Below, one piece after another: positions 1 to 10,765 of a DNA stretch of 64,000 nucleotides. A program made the position numbers and the translations under genes. This DNA is from Azospirillum rugosum (GTDB lineage: Bacteria; Pseudomonadota; Alphaproteobacteria; Azospirillales; Azospirillaceae): assembly GCF_017876155.1 (NCBI RefSeq), contig NZ_JAGINP010000008.1:1-64000 (forward strand), in the 5' to 3' direction. Each line of letters starts with the position of its first letter. Position 1 is the first letter of the stretch. The notes beneath the pieces were generated by a model. It was not told the DNA's origin. It ran no database searches and saw only the letters and a program-made list of their open reading frames with translations.

Positions 1-3000
1 ATCACCGGCACCTACACGGTGGACGAGGACGCGACACTGGCGCTGGGCACCGGCCTGTCGGTGAGCGACGCCCTGGACGTGCCGTTCGGCAGCGTGGCGA
101 ACGCGACGGTGACCGTGACGGTGGGCGTGGCGCACGGCACGCTGACGCTGGGCGGCGACACAAGCGCGCTGACCGGTTCCAACGGAGCGAGCACGCTGAC
201 GCTGAGCGGCACGATCGCCAACGTCAATGCGGCCTTGCAGCGGCTGACCTACGCCCCGACGCACGACTACAGCGGTGACAACACGCTGACGCTGACGGTC
301 AACGACGGCGGCAACGGCAGCCTGGGTGGCGGCACGGGCGCGCTGAGCCACACGGCGACCAAGACGATCACCGTCAATCCGGTCTCCGACACGCCGAATC
401 TGACCATCAACGGCACGCTCAATCCGTCCGCCGCCATCACCGTGATGGGGAACGAGGACAGCGACATTTCCATCGCCACCGTGATCGGGGAGACCGACAC
501 GCTGGGCGTGGACGAGACCATCAGCTTCAATCTGGACGGCATCCCGGCCGGCTGGGTGGTCAAGGACAACGGCACCCCGCTGACCCTGGTCGCCAATGGG
601 AACGGCACCTTCAACACGGGCGTGCTGGCGGGCGCCAAGCTGGCGACCCTGACCATCCGCCCGCCGCAGGACTGGAACGCGCAGCAGCCGGGCAAGACCG
701 CGCCGACGCTGACCATCACGGCCTACAGCGCCGACCAGGGGGCTACGGCGGCGACGCGGACCGGCACGATCGTCCTGAACGTCGCCCCGGTCAGCGACGA
801 CACGGTGCCGGCCAACGACACCAACAGCCTGACCGAGGACACCGCGAGCGTCTCCAAGACCGCGGCCACCGGCGTGCTGTCCAACGACAGCGACGTGGAC
901 CTGGAGCAGACGCTGAGCGTGCAGGGCGTGGCCGCCGGCAACACCGGCACGGCGCTGACCAACGGCACCGGCGTCGGCAGCGCGGTCACCGGGACCTGGG
1001 GCCGGCTGACGCTGAACGCCGACGGTTCCTACGGCTACCAGCTCGACACCGCGTCGGTTCAGTTCCTGCGCGACGGCCAGACCCGCACGGACGTCTTCAC
1101 CTACACGGTGAACGACACCGGCGCGCTCGGCGCGCCGAAGACGGCGACGCTGACCATCACCATCAACGGCCTGAACGACGCGCCGGTGGTGGACCTGAAC
1201 GGCGCGGTCGCCGGGACCGGCACCACCCTGACCTACACGGAGGTGGACGGCACCGACAGCAGCACGGGCACCGCGCTCTGGCCGTCGGCGACCCTGTCCG
1301 ACCCGGACAGCGGCAAGCTCGCCAGCCTGACCATCACCGCCGGCAGCATCCTGGACGGCAACGCCGAGATTCTGCGCATCGGCGGCACCGACTTCGCGCT
1401 GGGCACCAGCACGGGCAGCCCGGTCACCGTCACGGCCGGCGCCACCAGCTTCCAGGTTAGCGTGGTCGCCAGCGGCACCGGCGCCGTGATCACCATCACG
1501 CCCGCCAGCGGCGGCGCCATGACGCTTGCTGACACGGCGACGCTGCTGGCCGGCATCACCTACCGCGACACGTCGGACAAGCCGAACACCAGCAGCACCC
1601 GCGGCTTCGCCGTGCAGGTGACCGACGCCGGCAGCAACGACGACGGCACGCCGGTCGGCACCAGCCTCGCCAGCAACACGGCGACGGCCACGGTGACGGT
1701 GGTGACGACCAACGAGGCGCCGGTGGTCGACCTGAACGGCGCCGCAGCCGGGTCCGACAACGCGGTCATCTACACCGAGGTCGCCAACGGGACGGAGCCG
1801 GAGCTGGCCATCGCCGCCGCGGCCACCCTGGCCGACATCGACAACGCCAACCTGACGCGGATGGTGCTGACCGTCGGCTCCGTTGCCGACGGCGCGCACG
1901 AGTTCCTGACCATCGGCGGCACCCGCTTCGCCATCGGCACGGACGTCACCGCGCAGGTGGTGGACGCCGGGGCGCTCGGCCGCTTCAGCGTGACCATCGC
2001 GACGGTCGGCGGCGACCGTCGGGTGGACATCCGCGCGCTCGGCGCCGGCTCGACCGCCACGGTGGACACGAAGGCGGACTTCGCCAGCCTGCTTCAGGGC
2101 ATCACCTACAGCAACACCAGCGACAACCCGTCGGGCACGCGCACGGTGACGGTGCAGGTGACCGACGCCGGCACGGACGACGCCATCGCGGCGGAAGACG
2201 AGCGGGTCAGCAACCTGCCGACCACCACCATCTCCTTCGTCGCGGCCAACGACCAGCCGCGCTTCTCCGGCAACTACCAGGACCGGACGGCGCGGGAGAA
2301 CGCGGTGAACGTGACCGGCGGCGCGCCGGTGGCGCTGATCGGCAATCCGGCGGCGGTGACTCTCAACGACGCCGACAGCCCGAATTACGTCGGCGGCTCC
2401 ATCACCGTCTCCGGCCTCGCGGCCGACGACCGGCTGTCGCTGCCCGCGACGGTGACGGCGGCGGACGGGGGCGTGCGGCTGAACGGCGGCACGACCGTCC
2501 AGGTCTACGCCAACGGCGACTGGCGCAGCATCGGCACCCTGTCGGGCGGCAACGGCGCGACCCTGACCATCGCCATCAACGGCGCCGATGCGGCCACCTA
2601 CGGCACCGTCGCCAACGTCGAGCGGGTGATCGAGGCGCTGACCTACCAGAACAGCAGCGACCGCCCGACGCCGGGCCCGCGCACCCTGACGATCGCCGTC
2701 AACGACGGCGGCACTGGGATCGCCGGCACGACGACCCTGGCCCTGACCGTGGTGCCGGAGAACGACCGGCCGGTCATCACCAGCTTCGGCGCCAGCGGCC
2801 CGACCTTCACCGAGGATGGCGCGGCCGTCGTGCTGGACGGCGACGCCACGCTGCTGGATGCCGACATCGGCGACGCCAGCGGCGGCCCGAACGACTACCG
2901 CGGCGTGACCCTGACCTTCCAGCGCAGCGGCGGCACGCCGAACGCGGAGGACCGCTTCGGCTTCAACGGCAGCGCCGCCACCGCCAACTCCATCTACGCC

Positions 3001-6000
3001 GTCGGGACGGAGCTGCGGCTCGCCAACGGCACGGCGGACCCGTCCGATGACGTGGTCATCGGCACCATCGACACCACGACCGCCGGGCGCCTGCGCATCA
3101 CGCTGGGCGGCACCGCGGCGGTGACCCAGGATGTCGCCAGCCGGGTGATCCAGGCGATCACCTACACGAACCTGAGCGAGAATGTGGACGGCGTGTCGGC
3201 CGGCCCGGTGTCCATCGACCTGACGGTCGACGACCGCAACGGCTCGGCCCAGGTGAACCAGGGCGACGGCGGCGCGCTTGCGGCGACCGCGACCACCTCC
3301 GTCACCATCGTCCCGGTCAACGAGCCGATCCGCACCGGCACCGCGCCGGTCCTGACCCAGGTCGCCTACGCCGAGAACGCGGCCCCGCAGCGGCTGTTCA
3401 ACGACGCGGCGGTGACCATCACCGACAACGACAACGCCACCTTCAACGGCGGCGCCGTCACGGCACGCTTCACCAGCGGCGGCCAGGCGTCCGACCGGTT
3501 GGTGGTGGTCGGCAGCGGCGACGCGGCGTCGAACTTGATCAGCGTGTCCGGCACCGACGTTCTGTGGGACGCCGACGGGTCGGGCGCCGGGGCGGCCGTG
3601 GTGATCGGCACCCTGTCGGGCGGCACCGACGCGAACACCGCTCTGACCATCGCGCTGAACGGCAACGCCGTGCCGGCGGCGGTGCAGGCGCTGATCCGCC
3701 AGATCGCCTTCGCCAACGGCAGCGACGACCCGGTCGGCGGCGCAGGCGCCATCCGCACCGTTTCGGTCGACGTGCGCAACGGCGCCGTCGGGGCGGCCAC
3801 CACCCAGACCGCGACCGGCCTGTTCACCAACACCGTCCTGGTCACGCCGGAGAACGACGCACCCGTCATCGACCGCGCCGACGGCAGCACCATCCGCGGC
3901 ACCACGATCACGGAGTGGAACGGCAGCGGCACCTACACCAACAGCGGCGACACGGTCGCCTCGCTGGTCGCCCTGCTGGGCGCCGACGCCCACGACGCGG
4001 ACAACCGCGCGGGCGGCGTCGGCACGCCGACCGACGGGCTGGGCCTCGCCGTCACCGGCGTGCTCAACACCGACGGGCGGTGGCAGTATTCCACGGACGG
4101 CTCGACCTGGACCGACATCCCCACTGGCACGTCGGCCACCGCGGCGCTGCTGCTGAACCCGACCGACCGCGTCCGCTTCGTGCCGACGGCCCTGTTCAAC
4201 GGCGATGCCGGGGCCCGGCTGACGCTGAAGCTGTGGGACCGCACGAGCACCGGCACCAACACCACGGCCGACGACGCGAACACCACCGACGGCGACCGCA
4301 ACAAGGGCGACAACGACCAGTTCAGCGACCGCACGGTGGTGCTGACCGCCCGCGTCAGCGCGGTGAACGACGCGCCGGTCAACACGGTGCCCACCACGCT
4401 GACGGGGATCAAGGAGGACACGGCCTTCACCTTCAGCGGGTCGAACGCCTTCTCCATCGCCGACGTCGACGTGAACGAGAATCCGGACGTCGCCAACCGC
4501 ACGCTGACCATCACGCTCACCGCGCAGCACGGCGTGCTGACGCTCGGTGACGCGGCCAGCCGGGCCGGGGTGACCTTCACCAGCGGCGACGGCGTCACCG
4601 ACGCCACGGTGACGGCGACCGGCACGCTCGCCAACCTGCAGGCGCTGCTGGCGTCGGTCACCTACAAGGGCGACGCCAACTTCAACGGCACCGACAGCAT
4701 CACCATCACCACCAACGACCGCGGCAATTTTGGGGCCGGCGGTCCGCTCCAGGACGTGGACACCGTCACCTTCACGGTGCAGGCGGTGAACGACGCCCCG
4801 ACGGCGGCCTCCACCGCCACGGTCACGCTGACGCCGGTGGCGGAGGACATCGACGGCACCACCAACACCGGCTCCACGGTCGGCGACCTGTTCGCCGCCC
4901 GCCTGACCGACGCGCCCGACGCGGTGACCGGCGGCAGCAGCGCCAACACCTTCGCCGGCATCGCCATCGTGTCCGGCACCGCCGACGCGGCCAAGGGGCA
5001 GTGGCAGTACCAGATCGGCGGCACCGGCGCCTGGGTCAATGTCGGCGACCGGACGCTCGCCTCCGCGCTGCTGCTCGGGTCCGGCGACCGGCTGCGCTTC
5101 CAGCCGGCCGGCGACTTCAACGGCCCGGCGCCGCAGCTCGGACTCCGCCTCGTCGAGGACGGTGGTGCTGCGATCAGCGGCGGCACGGTCGTGGACATCA
5201 GCGGCGCCACGGCCACGGGCGGCGAGACCCGCTACGCCGACGCGGCAAACCAGTTGACGCTGGCGACCAGCGTCACGGCGGTGAACGACCGCCCGGTGGT
5301 CACCGGCAGCGGCCCCGTCGCCATCGCGGTGACGGAGGACAGCACCCCGGCCGGCGCGACCTTCGCCAGCCTGCTGGCCGGCCGCTACACCGACACGACG
5401 GACGACCAGACCGCCAAGGGGGGCTCGGCCGACGCCACGGCGCTCAGCTACGTCGCCATCGTCGGCAACGCGTCGGTGGCCGGGCAGGGCACGTGGCAGT
5501 ATCTCGCCAACGGCACGACCTGGACCGACATCCCGACCACGGGCCTGTCCGCCGCGTCGGCGCTGGTGCTCGACGCCGCCACGCAGGTGCGCTTCGTGCC
5601 GGCCGCGAATTTCCACGGCACGCCGGGTGCGCTGACGCTGCGGCTGGCCGACGGCTCCGCCAACCCGGTCACGGCCAGCGGCTCCGCCACGGACCTGAAG
5701 GACCTGTCGGCGAACGGCGGCACCGGTCTGACCGGCCGCTGGTCGCTGGGCAGCGTCGACCTGCAACCCACCGTCGGCAACGTCAACGACGCGCCGACCG
5801 CCAGCGGCTCGGCGACGCTGCCCGCCATCGCCGAGGACACGCCGACCGCTGGGATCCCCGGCGCCACGGTGGCGAGCCTGTTCGGCCCGCTCTACGGCGA
5901 CGCGGCGGACGACCGCACGGGCATCACCGGCGGTGCCGACGCCAGCACGCACACGCTGGCCGGCGTCGCCATCGTCGGCAACGCCGCGACGGCGGCCCAG

Positions 6001-9000
6001 GGCCAGTGGTGGTACTCGACCGACGGCACGACCTGGACACTGCTGCCCGCCAACCTGTCGGACAGCAACGCGCTGGTCCTGCCGACCACCGCCAGCCTGC
6101 GCTTCGTGCCGGCGGCGGACTGGAACGGCACGCCGGGCGGCCTGACCGTGCGTCTGTCCGACGCCACGGTTGGCGCCGCAGCGAGTGGCCAGACCCTGGC
6201 CATCGGCGGCAGCAACCCGTGGTCCGCTACGACGGTTACGCTCGGCACCTCCGTCACCGCGGTGGAGGACGCCATTGAGGCGGCCAACGACAGCACCGGC
6301 ATCCTGGAGGACGCGGCGGCCCCGGCCACGGGCAACGTGCTCGCCAACGATTTCGACCGCGACTCCCTGGGCACCATCGCGCCGCAGACGCTTTATGTGA
6401 CGGCGATTCGGGGCACCGGGGCGACGGCCAGCCCCATCGACACCAGCGCCAACACCAGCGTCACGGTCAATGGCCGCTACGGCACGCTGACCATCAAGCG
6501 CGACGGCAGCTACAGCTACACGCTGGACAGCAGCCTCGACGTCATCCAGCAGCTTCGCCAGGGGCAGACGCTGAACGACGAGGTCTTCACCTACACGGTG
6601 GACGACGTGCTGGCCGCCGACGGCAGCAACGTGGGCAGCGCCGCGGTCAGCCGGACGCTCACCATCACCATCACCGGCGTGAACGACGTTCCGGTGGCCA
6701 AGCCCGACACCGGCGCGATCCAGGAGGACGCCACCAGCCCGGCGACCGGCACCGTCCTGTCGAACGACGTGGAGATCGACGCCAACGATCCGGGCACGGT
6801 GACGGCGGTCGGCTTCGGCGCCACGGCGGGCACGGTCGGAACGGCGCTTGCCGGCGGCTACGGCTCGCTGACGCTGAAGGCGGACGGCACCTGGTCCTAC
6901 GCCATCGACAACGGCTCGGCCGCCGTGCAGGCCCTGGCGGCCGGCGAGACGCTGACGGAGACCTTCACCTACACCGTCACCGACACCGCGGGCGCCACCA
7001 GCGGCTCCACCCTGACCATCACGATCACCGGCACCAACGACGTGCCCGTGATCGGCACCACCGGCACGAGCGGCGCGGTGGTCGAGGACGCGAGCAGCCC
7101 GACGCTGACCAGCGGCGGCACGATCGGCCTCACCGACCTGGACCTGACCAACACGCACACGGTGACGGTCGGAGCGGCAACGGTCAGCACGTCCACGGGC
7201 ATCCCGAGCGGCTTCGTGCCGACCGGCGGCTTCGGCACGCTGACCGCCAGCGTGGTGGAGGACGCCACCGACGCGTCCAACGCCGGGCAGATCGCTTGGA
7301 GCTTCGCGGTCGACAACGCCGTGGTGCAGGGCCTCGCGGCGGGTGAGGCCGTCACGCAGGTCTACACCCTGACCCTGAAGGACTCGAGCGGCGCCACGGT
7401 GACCCGCGACGTCACGGTGACCATCACCGGCACCAACGATACCCCGGTGATCGGTGCGGGCAAGGTCGCCGGAGCGGTGGTGGAGGACGCCAGCACGCCG
7501 ACGCTGACCGACAGCGGGACCATCGCCTTCACCGACGTGGACCTCAGCAACACGCACACGGTGACCATCGGCGCGGCGACGGTCAGCACGTCGGCCGGTG
7601 TGCCGACCGGCTTCGTCCCCGCGGGTGGCTTTGGCACGTTGACCGCCAGCATCGTCGAGGACGCCACCGACACGTCCAACGCCGGGCAGATCGCCTGGAC
7701 CTTCACGGTCGACAACGCGGCCGTTCAGGGCCTCGCGGCCGGCGAGGTGGTGACGCAGGTCTACACCCTGACCCTGAAGGACTCGAGCGGCGCCACGGTG
7801 ACCCGTGACGTGACGGTGACCATCACCGGCACCAACGACGCGCCGGTGATTGGTGCGGGCAAGACCAGCGGGGCGGTGGTGGAGGACGCCGGCACGCCGA
7901 CCCTGACGGACACGGGCACGATTGCCTTCACCGACGTGGACCTCAGCAACACGCACACGATCACGGTCGGCGCGGCGACGGTCAGCACGTCCACGGGCGT
8001 TCCCACGGGCTTCGTCCCGGCGGGTGGCTTTGGCACGCTGACCGCCAGCATTGTGGAAGATGCCACGGACCTGAGCAGCGCCGGCCAGATCGCCTGGAGC
8101 TTCGCGGTGAACAACGCCGCCGTGCAAGGCTTGGCGGCCGGTGAGGTGGTGACCCAGGTCTACACACTGACCCTGAAGGACGCGAGCGGCGCTACGGTCA
8201 CGCGCGATGTCACGATCACAATCACCGGCACCAACGACACGCCCGTCGTCGGCATCGACAAGCTGGCCGGCGCCGTCACGGAGGACGCGGCCGCCACGAC
8301 GCTGACCGACACGGGCACGATCGACCTCGGTGACACGGATCTGTCCGACGCCCACGGTGTTAACGTCGCCTTCGCCGCCACCACCGGCTCGGCGCAGCTG
8401 GGCACGCTGACCGCCGTCGTCCAGGCGGACAGCAGCGGGACCGGCACGGGCGGCACCATCGCCTGGACCTACAGCGTGGACAACGCCGCGGTGCAGTTCC
8501 TGGCCGCCGGCCAGACGGTGACGGAGACCTACACGCTCACCGTCTCCGACGGGAAGGGTGGGGAGGTCGTGCGGACGGTTGCCGTCACCATCACGGGGAC
8601 CAATGACGCCCCGGTGATCGGCACCGCCAAGCTGACCGGCGCCGTGACGGAGGACGCCGGCGGCGGGACGACCCTGACCGACACGGGCACCATCGCCTTC
8701 ACCGACGTGGACCTGACGGACGCGCACAACGTCACCGCGGCCTTCGTCTCGACCAACAATACGGGCAGCGGCACGGGCCAGCTCGGCACGCTGACGGCCG
8801 TCCGGACGGCGGACACCACGGGCAGCGGCACCGGCGGCGCGGTCACCTGGACCTACAGCGTGGGCAACGCGGCGGTGCAGTTCCTGGCGGCCGGGCAGAC
8901 GGTGACGGAGACTTATGCCGTCACGGTGTCGGACGGGAAGGGCGGAACCGCCACCCGCACCGTCACGGTGACCATCACCGGCACCAACGACGCGCCGGTG

Positions 9001-10704
9001 ATCGGGACTGCGAAGCTGACCGGCTCGGTCACCGAGGATGCCGGCTCCGGCACGCTGACCGACACGGGCACGGTCGCCTTCACCGACGTGGATCTGACCG
9101 ACGCGCACAGCGTCGCGGCCGCCTTCGTCTCCACGACGGGGAGCGGCGCGCTGGGCAGCCTCACCGCGGTGCGGACGGTGGACACGACGGGGACGGGCAC
9201 CGGCGGGCAGGTCACCTGGACCTACAGCGTCGACAACGCCGCCCTGCAGTTCCTCCGCGCCGGCGAGACGGTGACGGAGACCTACGCGATCACCGTCTCC
9301 GACGGAAAGGGCGGCACGGTCACGCGCAACGTGGTCGTCACGCTCACCGGCACCAACGACGCCCCGACCGTCACCGGCGCGCCGCCGACCGCGTCGGGCA
9401 ACGCCGGGCAGGAGATGGCGCTCACCGTCGACCGCGGGCGCTTCGCCGACGTGGACCGCGGCGACAGCCTGACCTTCACGGCGACGCTGGCCGACGGCCG
9501 GCCGCTGCCCTCCTGGCTGTCCTTCGACCCGGCGACCCTGACCTTCCGCGGCACGCCGCCGCAGGACGCGGGCGGCACCCTGGCGCTGACGCTGCGGGCC
9601 ACCGACACGGCCGGCGCCTCGGCGACGCTGGGCGTGACCTTCACCATCACGGCGGAGGTGCCGCGGTCGGACACGCCGACGACGGGCACCCCGACGACCA
9701 CCACGCCGACCACGCCCACCAACCCCGCCGCGACGCCGACCAACTCGGACTCGCTGATCACCGGGTCGGGCAACGCCACGCCGAACGCGCCGCTGGTCAC
9801 CGGCACCACCCCGGCGGGCGACGGGCTGACCACCGGCTTCACCGCGAACCCGCTGACCCAGGTGCAGGCCGGCGACAGCGGCGGCTTCGGCGCCGGGTTG
9901 GTGAACACGGCCAGCCTGTTGAACCGCCAGGGCAACGGCGACCTGTCCACCGCGGCCATCTTCCGGCAGACCAGCCAGGCCAACGTGGAGCTGTTCCTCG
10001 CCGGGTCGGTCGGCAACCAGACCGTGCTGCCGGAGCAGCAGGCGAGCTTCCAAGTGCCGAAGAACATCTTCCGGCACACCAACCCGAACGAGCGGCTCGT
10101 CTACCAAGCGGTCCGGCCGGATGGCAGCCCGCTGCCCAACTGGCTGCAGTTCGACGCGCAGAATCTGTCCTTCCGCGGCGTGCCGCCGGCCCAGGCGCGC
10201 GGCGCGCTGGACATCGTCATCGTCGCCAAGGACGGCCGCGGCAACCAGGCAGCGGCCCAATTCCGCATCCTGGTCACCCAGGACCTGAACACCCAGGCCC
10301 CCATCGGCAACGGCCGCGGCGAGCAGCCGAGCGGTGGCGAAGGCCGCCCGCAGGCCCAGGGGCAACAGCCTCCGGGCGAAGGGCAGGGGCAAGGTCCGGG
10401 GCAGGGCGGAAGCCCGTCCGGGAACCAGGGCGAAGGGCAGGGCGGCGAGCCGGGCCAGCCAACGCTTCAGGTGCCGAAGGACCAGCGCGCCGACGCCGGG
10501 GCGCCGGACTCCATGGAGGGGGCCGACGCCTGGGCGACGACGGGCCGCAGCGTCGCCGACGCAGGTCATTTCGGCGCGGCGCCGCTCGCCGGCCGCACCT
10601 CCTTCACCGCGCAGCTTCACGCCGCCGGCCGGCCCGGCCTGCTGGCGGAGGCGCGCAGCCTTCTGAACGCGCTTCTCGTCACCGACGACCGCAACGCCGC
10701 CTAA
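1..10704 (+). CDS. Giant VCBS/cadherin-like repeat surface or secreted protein (5' partial)
   Basis: The frame is open from the first base, so the N-terminus lies outside the window; about 3,567 codons are visible. The protein is a chain of acidic, Gly/Thr-rich beta-sandwich repeats, each ending in a motif like TITGTNDAP, typical of VCBS/cadherin-like modules of large adhesins. The best-conserved repeats lie near residues 2340-3120. Two putative Ig (CADG/He_PIG-like) domains follow, each with a PLPxWLxFD...FRGxPP core, separated by a Thr/Pro-rich linker. A Gly/Gln-rich linker (about 3435-3490) leads to a C-terminal tail of about 70 residues ending in an Arg/Leu-rich amphipathic segment. No RTX nonapeptides are visible. 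The genes just downstream encode outer-membrane and HlyD-like export parts, so this is probably their substrate. Adhesion or biofilm function is inferred from architecture. Confidence 0.85.
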   Translation: MTGTYTVDEDATLALGTGLSVSDALDVPFGSVANATVTVTVGVAHGTLTLGGDTSALTGSNGASTLTLSGTIANVNAALQRLTYAPTHDYSGDNTLTLTVNDGGNGSLGGGTGALSHTATKTITVNPVSDTPNLTINGTLNPSAAITVMGNEDSDISIATVIGETDTLGVDETISFNLDGIPAGWVVKDNGTPLTLVANGNGTFNTGVLAGAKLATLTIRPPQDWNAQQPGKTAPTLTITAYSADQGATAATRTGTIVLNVAPVSDDTVPANDTNSLTEDTASVSKTAATGVLSNDSDVDLEQTLSVQGVAAGNTGTALTNGTGVGSAVTGTWGRLTLNADGSYGYQLDTASVQFLRDGQTRTDVFTYTVNDTGALGAPKTATLTITINGLNDAPVVDLNGAVAGTGTTLTYTEVDGTDSSTGTALWPSATLSDPDSGKLASLTITAGSILDGNAEILRIGGTDFALGTSTGSPVTVTAGATSFQVSVVASGTGAVITITPASGGAMTLADTATLLAGITYRDTSDKPNTSSTRGFAVQVTDAGSNDDGTPVGTSLASNTATATVTVVTTNEAPVVDLNGAAAGSDNAVIYTEVANGTEPELAIAAAATLADIDNANLTRMVLTVGSVADGAHEFLTIGGTRFAIGTDVTAQVVDAGALGRFSVTIATVGGDRRVDIRALGAGSTATVDTKADFASLLQGITYSNTSDNPSGTRTVTVQVTDAGTDDAIAAEDERVSNLPTTTISFVAANDQPRFSGNYQDRTARENAVNVTGGAPVALIGNPAAVTLNDADSPNYVGGSITVSGLAADDRLSLPATVTAADGGVRLNGGTTVQVYANGDWRSIGTLSGGNGATLTIAINGADAATYGTVANVERVIEALTYQNSSDRPTPGPRTLTIAVNDGGTGIAGTTTLALTVVPENDRPVITSFGASGPTFTEDGAAVVLDGDATLLDADIGDASGGPNDYRGVTLTFQRSGGTPNAEDRFGFNGSAATANSIYAVGTELRLANGTADPSDDVVIGTIDTTTAGRLRITLGGTAAVTQDVASRVIQAITYTNLSENVDGVSAGPVSIDLTVDDRNGSAQVNQGDGGALAATATTSVTIVPVNEPIRTGTAPVLTQVAYAENAAPQRLFNDAAVTITDNDNATFNGGAVTARFTSGGQASDRLVVVGSGDAASNLISVSGTDVLWDADGSGAGAAVVIGTLSGGTDANTALTIALNGNAVPAAVQALIRQIAFANGSDDPVGGAGAIRTVSVDVRNGAVGAATTQTATGLFTNTVLVTPENDAPVIDRADGSTIRGTTITEWNGSGTYTNSGDTVASLVALLGADAHDADNRAGGVGTPTDGLGLAVTGVLNTDGRWQYSTDGSTWTDIPTGTSATAALLLNPTDRVRFVPTALFNGDAGARLTLKLWDRTSTGTNTTADDANTTDGDRNKGDNDQFSDRTVVLTARVSAVNDAPVNTVPTTLTGIKEDTAFTFSGSNAFSIADVDVNENPDVANRTLTITLTAQHGVLTLGDAASRAGVTFTSGDGVTDATVTATGTLANLQALLASVTYKGDANFNGTDSITITTNDRGNFGAGGPLQDVDTVTFTVQAVNDAPTAASTATVTLTPVAEDIDGTTNTGSTVGDLFAARLTDAPDAVTGGSSANTFAGIAIVSGTADAAKGQWQYQIGGTGAWVNVGDRTLASALLLGSGDRLRFQPAGDFNGPAPQLGLRLVEDGGAAISGGTVVDISGATATGGETRYADAANQLTLATSVTAVNDRPVVTGSGPVAIAVTEDSTPAGATFASLLAGRYTDTTDDQTAKGGSADATALSYVAIVGNASVAGQGTWQYLANGTTWTDIPTTGLSAASALVLDAATQVRFVPAANFHGTPGALTLRLADGSANPVTASGSATDLKDLSANGGTGLTGRWSLGSVDLQPTVGNVNDAPTASGSATLPAIAEDTPTAGIPGATVASLFGPLYGDAADDRTGITGGADASTHTLAGVAIVGNAATAAQGQWWYSTDGTTWTLLPANLSDSNALVLPTTASLRFVPAADWNGTPGGLTVRLSDATVGAAASGQTLAIGGSNPWSATTVTLGTSVTAVEDAIEAANDSTGILEDAAAPATGNVLANDFDRDSLGTIAPQTLYVTAIRGTGATASPIDTSANTSVTVNGRYGTLTIKRDGSYSYTLDSSLDVIQQLRQGQTLNDEVFTYTVDDVLAADGSNVGSAAVSRTLTITITGVNDVPVAKPDTGAIQEDATSPATGTVLSNDVEIDANDPGTVTAVGFGATAGTVGTALAGGYGSLTLKADGTWSYAIDNGSAAVQALAAGETLTETFTYTVTDTAGATSGSTLTITITGTNDVPVIGTTGTSGAVVEDASSPTLTSGGTIGLTDLDLTNTHTVTVGAATVSTSTGIPSGFVPTGGFGTLTASVVEDATDASNAGQIAWSFAVDNAVVQGLAAGEAVTQVYTLTLKDSSGATVTRDVTVTITGTNDTPVIGAGKVAGAVVEDASTPTLTDSGTIAFTDVDLSNTHTVTIGAATVSTSAGVPTGFVPAGGFGTLTASIVEDATDTSNAGQIAWTFTVDNAAVQGLAAGEVVTQVYTLTLKDSSGATVTRDVTVTITGTNDAPVIGAGKTSGAVVEDAGTPTLTDTGTIAFTDVDLSNTHTITVGAATVSTSTGVPTGFVPAGGFGTLTASIVEDATDLSSAGQIAWSFAVNNAAVQGLAAGEVVTQVYTLTLKDASGATVTRDVTITITGTNDTPVVGIDKLAGAVTEDAAATTLTDTGTIDLGDTDLSDAHGVNVAFAATTGSAQLGTLTAVVQADSSGTGTGGTIAWTYSVDNAAVQFLAAGQTVTETYTLTVSDGKGGEVVRTVAVTITGTNDAPVIGTAKLTGAVTEDAGGGTTLTDTGTIAFTDVDLTDAHNVTAAFVSTNNTGSGTGQLGTLTAVRTADTTGSGTGGAVTWTYSVGNAAVQFLAAGQTVTETYAVTVSDGKGGTATRTVTVTITGTNDAPVIGTAKLTGSVTEDAGSGTLTDTGTVAFTDVDLTDAHSVAAAFVSTTGSGALGSLTAVRTVDTTGTGTGGQVTWTYSVDNAALQFLRAGETVTETYAITVSDGKGGTVTRNVVVTLTGTNDAPTVTGAPPTASGNAGQEMALTVDRGRFADVDRGDSLTFTATLADGRPLPSWLSFDPATLTFRGTPPQDAGGTLALTLRATDTAGASATLGVTFTITAEVPRSDTPTTGTPTTTTPTTPTNPAATPTNSDSLITGSGNATPNAPLVTGTTPAGDGLTTGFTANPLTQVQAGDSGGFGAGLVNTASLLNRQGNGDLSTAAIFRQTSQANVELFLAGSVGNQTVLPEQQASFQVPKNIFRHTNPNERLVYQAVRPDGSPLPNWLQFDAQNLSFRGVPPAQARGALDIVIVAKDGRGNQAAAQFRILVTQDLNTQAPIGNGRGEQPSGGEGRPQAQGQQPPGEGQGQGPGQGGSPSGNQGEGQGGEPGQPTLQVPKDQRADAGAPDSMEGADAWATTGRSVADAGHFGAAPLAGRTSFTAQLHAAGRPGLLAEARSLLNALLVTDDRNAA
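7030..9348 (+). repeat. Tandem VCBS-module repeats within the giant protein gene
   Basis: Three direct repeats of exactly 399 bp (133 codons) start at 7030, 7429 and 7828. They are nearly identical over long stretches, for example the GGFGTLTAS and QVYTLTLKD segments. They are followed by three related but shorter units of 369, 384 and 369 bp starting at 8227, 8596 and 8980. Each unit begins at the GTND motif. The DNA-level similarity of the 399-bp units indicates recent duplication or homogenisation. Confidence 0.85.
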
Positions 10705-10765
10705 ACCTCGCCCCCTGAACCTCGCCCTCTGCCCCCCGCAGCATCACACAGAGCCTACGACCCGC

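Noticed and set aside
7030..9348. CRISPR or RTX repeats
   Set aside because: The repeats are long, in-frame protein modules without spacer structure, and the GGxGxDxxx RTX nonapeptide is absent.
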